Of a DNA stretch of 6,535 bases, positions 5,399 to 6,535 are shown one piece after another. The number at the start of each line of letters is the position of its first letter. The first letter of the stretch is position 1. The translations under genes and the position numbers were made by a program. The stretch is taken from NCBI GenBank assembly GCA_022865445.1, contig JALHSX010000257.1, positions 1 to 6,535 of the forward strand, read 5' to 3'. The stretch is from Thermoplasmata archaeon. Its GTDB lineage: Archaea; Thermoplasmatota; Thermoplasmata; UBA10834. The notes beneath the pieces are model-generated. The model saw nothing but the letters and a program-made list of their open reading frames with translations. It had not been told where the DNA came from and did no database searches.

Positions 5399-5716
5399 AT
5401 GAAGGGTAAGATGGGCAGGTCCGTGCTCACGAGCAAGATCGAGACAGAGATCGACCTATTGCAGAGGCACGTAGCGATGCTGAAGGCGATCATGGACAAC
5501 GAGCCGATCGGCATCATAAGGCTGTCTGAGATGTTGAAGTACCCGCAGCACAAGGTCAGGTATTCCTTGAGGATACTCGAGCAGGAGGGACTGATCGATC
5601 CTTCTCCAGATGGAGCTGTAACCACTGAGAAGATCCAGGATTTCCTGGACCACCTGAAGGATATCCTTGAGACTATGAGCAATACGGTCAATGAGCTGCG
5701 GGAGTCGATAGAATAG
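5399..5716 (+). CDS. small winged-HTH transcriptional regulator (COG3388-like)
   Basis: This 105-residue protein has three parts. The N-terminal helical segment is about residues 11-34 (KIETEIDLLQRHVAMLKAIM). The winged HTH is about 37-76: IGIIRLSEMLKYP, then HKVRYSLRILEQEGLIDPSP as recognition helix and turn, with DGAVTT as wing. The C-terminal amphipathic helix, about 77-105 (DFLDHLKDILETMSNTVNEL), is probably a coiled coil for dimerisation. I recognise it as a conserved euryarchaeal regulator family, I believe COG3388, whose targets are not known to me. The start is ATG 5399, with GGAAGGA at 5386-5392 giving a 6-nt spacer. Much longer readings of this frame run back through the antisense of the ATPase gene and are not credible. 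It is divergent from the ABC exporter operon and has an operator-like inverted repeat over its own start site, so autoregulation and control of the exporter are plausible inferences. Confidence 0.8.
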   Translation: MKGKMGRSVLTSKIETEIDLLQRHVAMLKAIMDNEPIGIIRLSEMLKYPQHKVRYSLRILEQEGLIDPSPDGAVTTEKIQDFLDHLKDILETMSNTVNELRESIE

Positions 5717-5774
5717 ACTCGAGCTCCCGCCCCAATCGTTTTGTCCGGAAGCCTGGCACCACCGTTACAAAAGG

Positions 5775-5784
5775 CTTATCTAAA
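5775..5784 (+). promoter_or_regulatory. TATA box for tRNA-Asn
   Basis: CTTATCTAAA follows a purine/A-rich BRE-like stretch (ACAAAAGG). Its centre is about 40 nt before the first base of the tRNA, giving a short 5' leader (about 12-15 nt) to be removed by RNase P. Confidence 0.6.
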
Positions 5785-5818
5785 TGGTCACTTTAACTGC
5801 GCCTGCGAAGCCACACAT

Positions 5819-5895
5819 GCCGTCGTAGCTCAGCCTGGTAGAGCATCCGCCTGTTAAGCGGAGGGTCAACGGTTCAAACCCGTTCGACGGCGCCA
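5819..5895 (+). tRNA. tRNA-Asn (anticodon GTT), CCA encoded
   Basis: A complete cloverleaf can be folded by eye. The acceptor stem is GCCGUCG (5819-5825) with CGACGGC (5885-5891). The D stem is GCUC/GAGC (5828-5831/5841-5844). The anticodon stem is UCCGC/GCGGA (5846-5850/5858-5862), with loop CUGUUAA and anticodon GUU at 5853-5855. A 5-nt variable region (5863-5867) is followed by the T stem AACGG/CCGUU (5868-5872/5880-5884) with loop UUCAAAC. The discriminator base is G5892 and the 3' CCA is encoded at 5893-5895. There is no intron. It has its own promoter. The T-loop carries C at the position methylated by aTrm56, so this tRNA is a likely substrate of the enzyme encoded at 864-1385. Confidence 0.97.
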
Positions 5896-5916
5896 TCATT
5901 TCACCGCAACTGTCAC

Positions 5917-5934
5917 GCGGCCGGGCTAGGCCGT
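5917..5934. repeat. short GC-rich inverted repeat between tRNA-Asn and peroxiredoxin
   Basis: CGGCC (5918-5922) and GGCCG (5929-5933) pair around GGGCTA, with one extra G-T pair outside. It lies about 10 nt upstream of the likely peroxiredoxin TATA element. No T-run follows, so it is not a convincing archaeal terminator for the tRNA. It could be an operator or chance GC palindromy. Confidence 0.35.
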
Positions 5935-5941
5935 TAGGGAG

Positions 5942-5953
5942 CATAAACAAATA
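5942..5953 (+). promoter_or_regulatory. possible TATA element for the peroxiredoxin gene
   Basis: CATAAACAAATA is A/T-rich in a GC-rich setting and follows a purine stretch (TTAGGGAG). Its centre lies about 52 nt before the TTG start. It predicts a leader of about 27 nt that would include the SD at 5985-5991. It is a loose match to the TATA consensus. Confidence 0.4.
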
Positions 5954-5984
5954 CCGCGCCCTCTATTGAAAAGGGAAGGCGACC

Positions 5985-5991
5985 AAGGAGG
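5985..5991 (+). promoter_or_regulatory. strong Shine-Dalgarno site that sets a TTG start
   Basis: AAGGAGG, spaced 7 nt from TTG at 5999-6001. It decides in favour of TTG 5999 over the upstream in-frame TTG at 5966, which has no SD. Confidence 0.85.
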
Positions 5992-5998
5992 CATTCGA

Positions 5999-6457
5999 TT
6001 GTCCAACATCAAGGTGGGCGACTTAGCACCCGATTTCGAGCTTGAGGATCAGAATGGAAAGAAGATCAGGCTCAGCCAGTACAGAGGCAAGAAGAACGTC
6101 TTGCTGGCGTTCTTCCCATTCGCGTTCAGCCCTGTCTGCACGAACGAACTGGGCGAGCTGAAAGAGAAAGAGGACGTTATCCTCAAGCTCGACACGCAGA
6201 TCCTCGCATCGAGCGTGGACAGCACCTGGTCTGAGAAGGCCTTCGCGAAGGAGCTTGGGGTGAAGTTCCCGATACTCGGAGATTTCAGGAAACAGGTAGT
6301 TCCACTCTACGGAGCTCTTTACGAGGACAAGGGCTTCGCGAAGAGGACCGTATTCGTCGTCGACAAGAAGGGCAAGGTGGCGTACAAGAGGGAATACGAG
6401 CCTGGCATCCAACCCGACATAAACGAGGTCTTGGACTTGCTTAAGAAGCTCAAGTGA
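5999..6457 (+). CDS. 1-Cys peroxiredoxin (AhpC/TSA family, AhpE-like)
   Basis: This 152-residue thioredoxin-fold peroxidase reduces hydrogen peroxide or organic peroxides through a cysteine sulfenic acid. It opens with VGDLAPDFELEDQNGKKIRL (6-25), the usual N-terminal pattern. The active site PFAFSPVC (40-47) matches P-x3-S/T-x2-C, with peroxidatic Cys47. Arg116 in KRTVFVVDKKG is the likely catalytic arginine. There is no other cysteine in the chain, so it must be a 1-Cys enzyme resolved by an external thiol. The FSPVCTNEL block and the short C-terminus resemble the AhpE/Q-type group more than the long 1-Cys Prx6 type. The start is TTG 5999, set by AAGGAGG 7 nt upstream; homologues also begin at about this point. 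The protein should be cytosolic, as no signal peptide is seen. It stands alone between the tRNA and a downstream promoter. Confidence 0.93.
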   Translation: MSNIKVGDLAPDFELEDQNGKKIRLSQYRGKKNVLLAFFPFAFSPVCTNELGELKEKEDVILKLDTQILASSVDSTWSEKAFAKELGVKFPILGDFRKQVVPLYGALYEDKGFAKRTVFVVDKKGKVAYKREYEPGIQPDINEVLDLLKKLK

Positions 6458-6479
6458 CGAATCTCGGCTCGGACGACAA

Positions 6480-6490
6480 TGTTTATTAGA
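6480..6490 (+). promoter_or_regulatory. probable TATA box for a gene beyond the right edge
   Basis: TGTTTATTAGA stands out as A/T-rich after the peroxiredoxin stop, and would place a transcript start near 6510. No RNA gene or convincing coding start can be seen in the remaining bases. The stretch could also carry weak termination signals for the peroxiredoxin gene. Confidence 0.4.
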
Positions 6491-6535
6491 CACCCTGGAC
6501 TAGTATCCGGCCGAAGACCAGCACAGGTTGGCTCC

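Noticed and set aside
6479..6535. Short frame from ATG at 6479 open to the window end
   Set aside because: It has only 19 codons, no SD, and overlaps a likely TATA box. It cannot be judged without the sequence to the right.

Overview
This window looks like a euryarchaeal chromosome segment, possibly of the Thermoplasmata and relatives. This is judged from gene content alone, with no phylogeny. The archaeal evidence is: aTrm56, a methylase found only in Archaea; a minimal RPA-like OB-fold protein; two winged-helix regulators of archaeal type; TATA-type promoters about 25-28 nt before predicted transcript starts; genes that appear leaderless beside genes with a Shine-Dalgarno (SD) site; and TTG starts. 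There is no transposase, integrase, CRISPR array or phage gene. Most genes are conserved housekeeping or core archaeal genes.

Layout, left to right. (1) Positions 1-295 (+) hold the 3' end of a gamma-carbonic-anhydrase-like left-handed beta-helix protein. (2) Positions 347-1906 (-) form a compact operon transcribed as winged-HTH regulator, then aTrm56 (tRNA C56 2'-O-methylase), then an HD-domain phosphohydrolase-like protein whose start overlaps the end of aTrm56. An 18-nt tandem duplication sits across the stop of the HD gene. (3) A 187-nt divergent promoter region leads into a small OB-fold ssDNA-binding protein, 2094-2387 (+). (4) Positions 2420-5244 (-) carry an ABC exporter ATPase, its large two-half permease starting 5 nt later, and then a dolichol/phytol-kinase-like membrane protein. 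(5) A 154-nt divergent region, with a perfect 8-bp inverted repeat next to a TATA box, separates the ABC genes from a small winged-HTH regulator, 5399-5716 (+). (6) tRNA-Asn(GTT) lies at 5819-5895 (+) with its own promoter. (7) A 1-Cys peroxiredoxin, 5999-6457 (+), starts at TTG behind a strong SD. (8) The last 78 nt hold a likely promoter for a gene beyond the window.

How the genes may work together. The wHTH/aTrm56/HD cluster ties tRNA modification to a regulator and a metal-dependent hydrolase of unknown substrate. The ABC ATPase and permease should form one exporter. The divergent small wHTH protein is the best candidate for its regulator and for autoregulation through the inverted repeat. 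The lipid-kinase-like gene may be co-expressed with the exporter or driven by a promoter at the permease 3' end. No clearly new multi-gene system is evident. The strongest leads are the operator-like repeat between the regulator and the exporter, and the overlapping aTrm56-HD pair.
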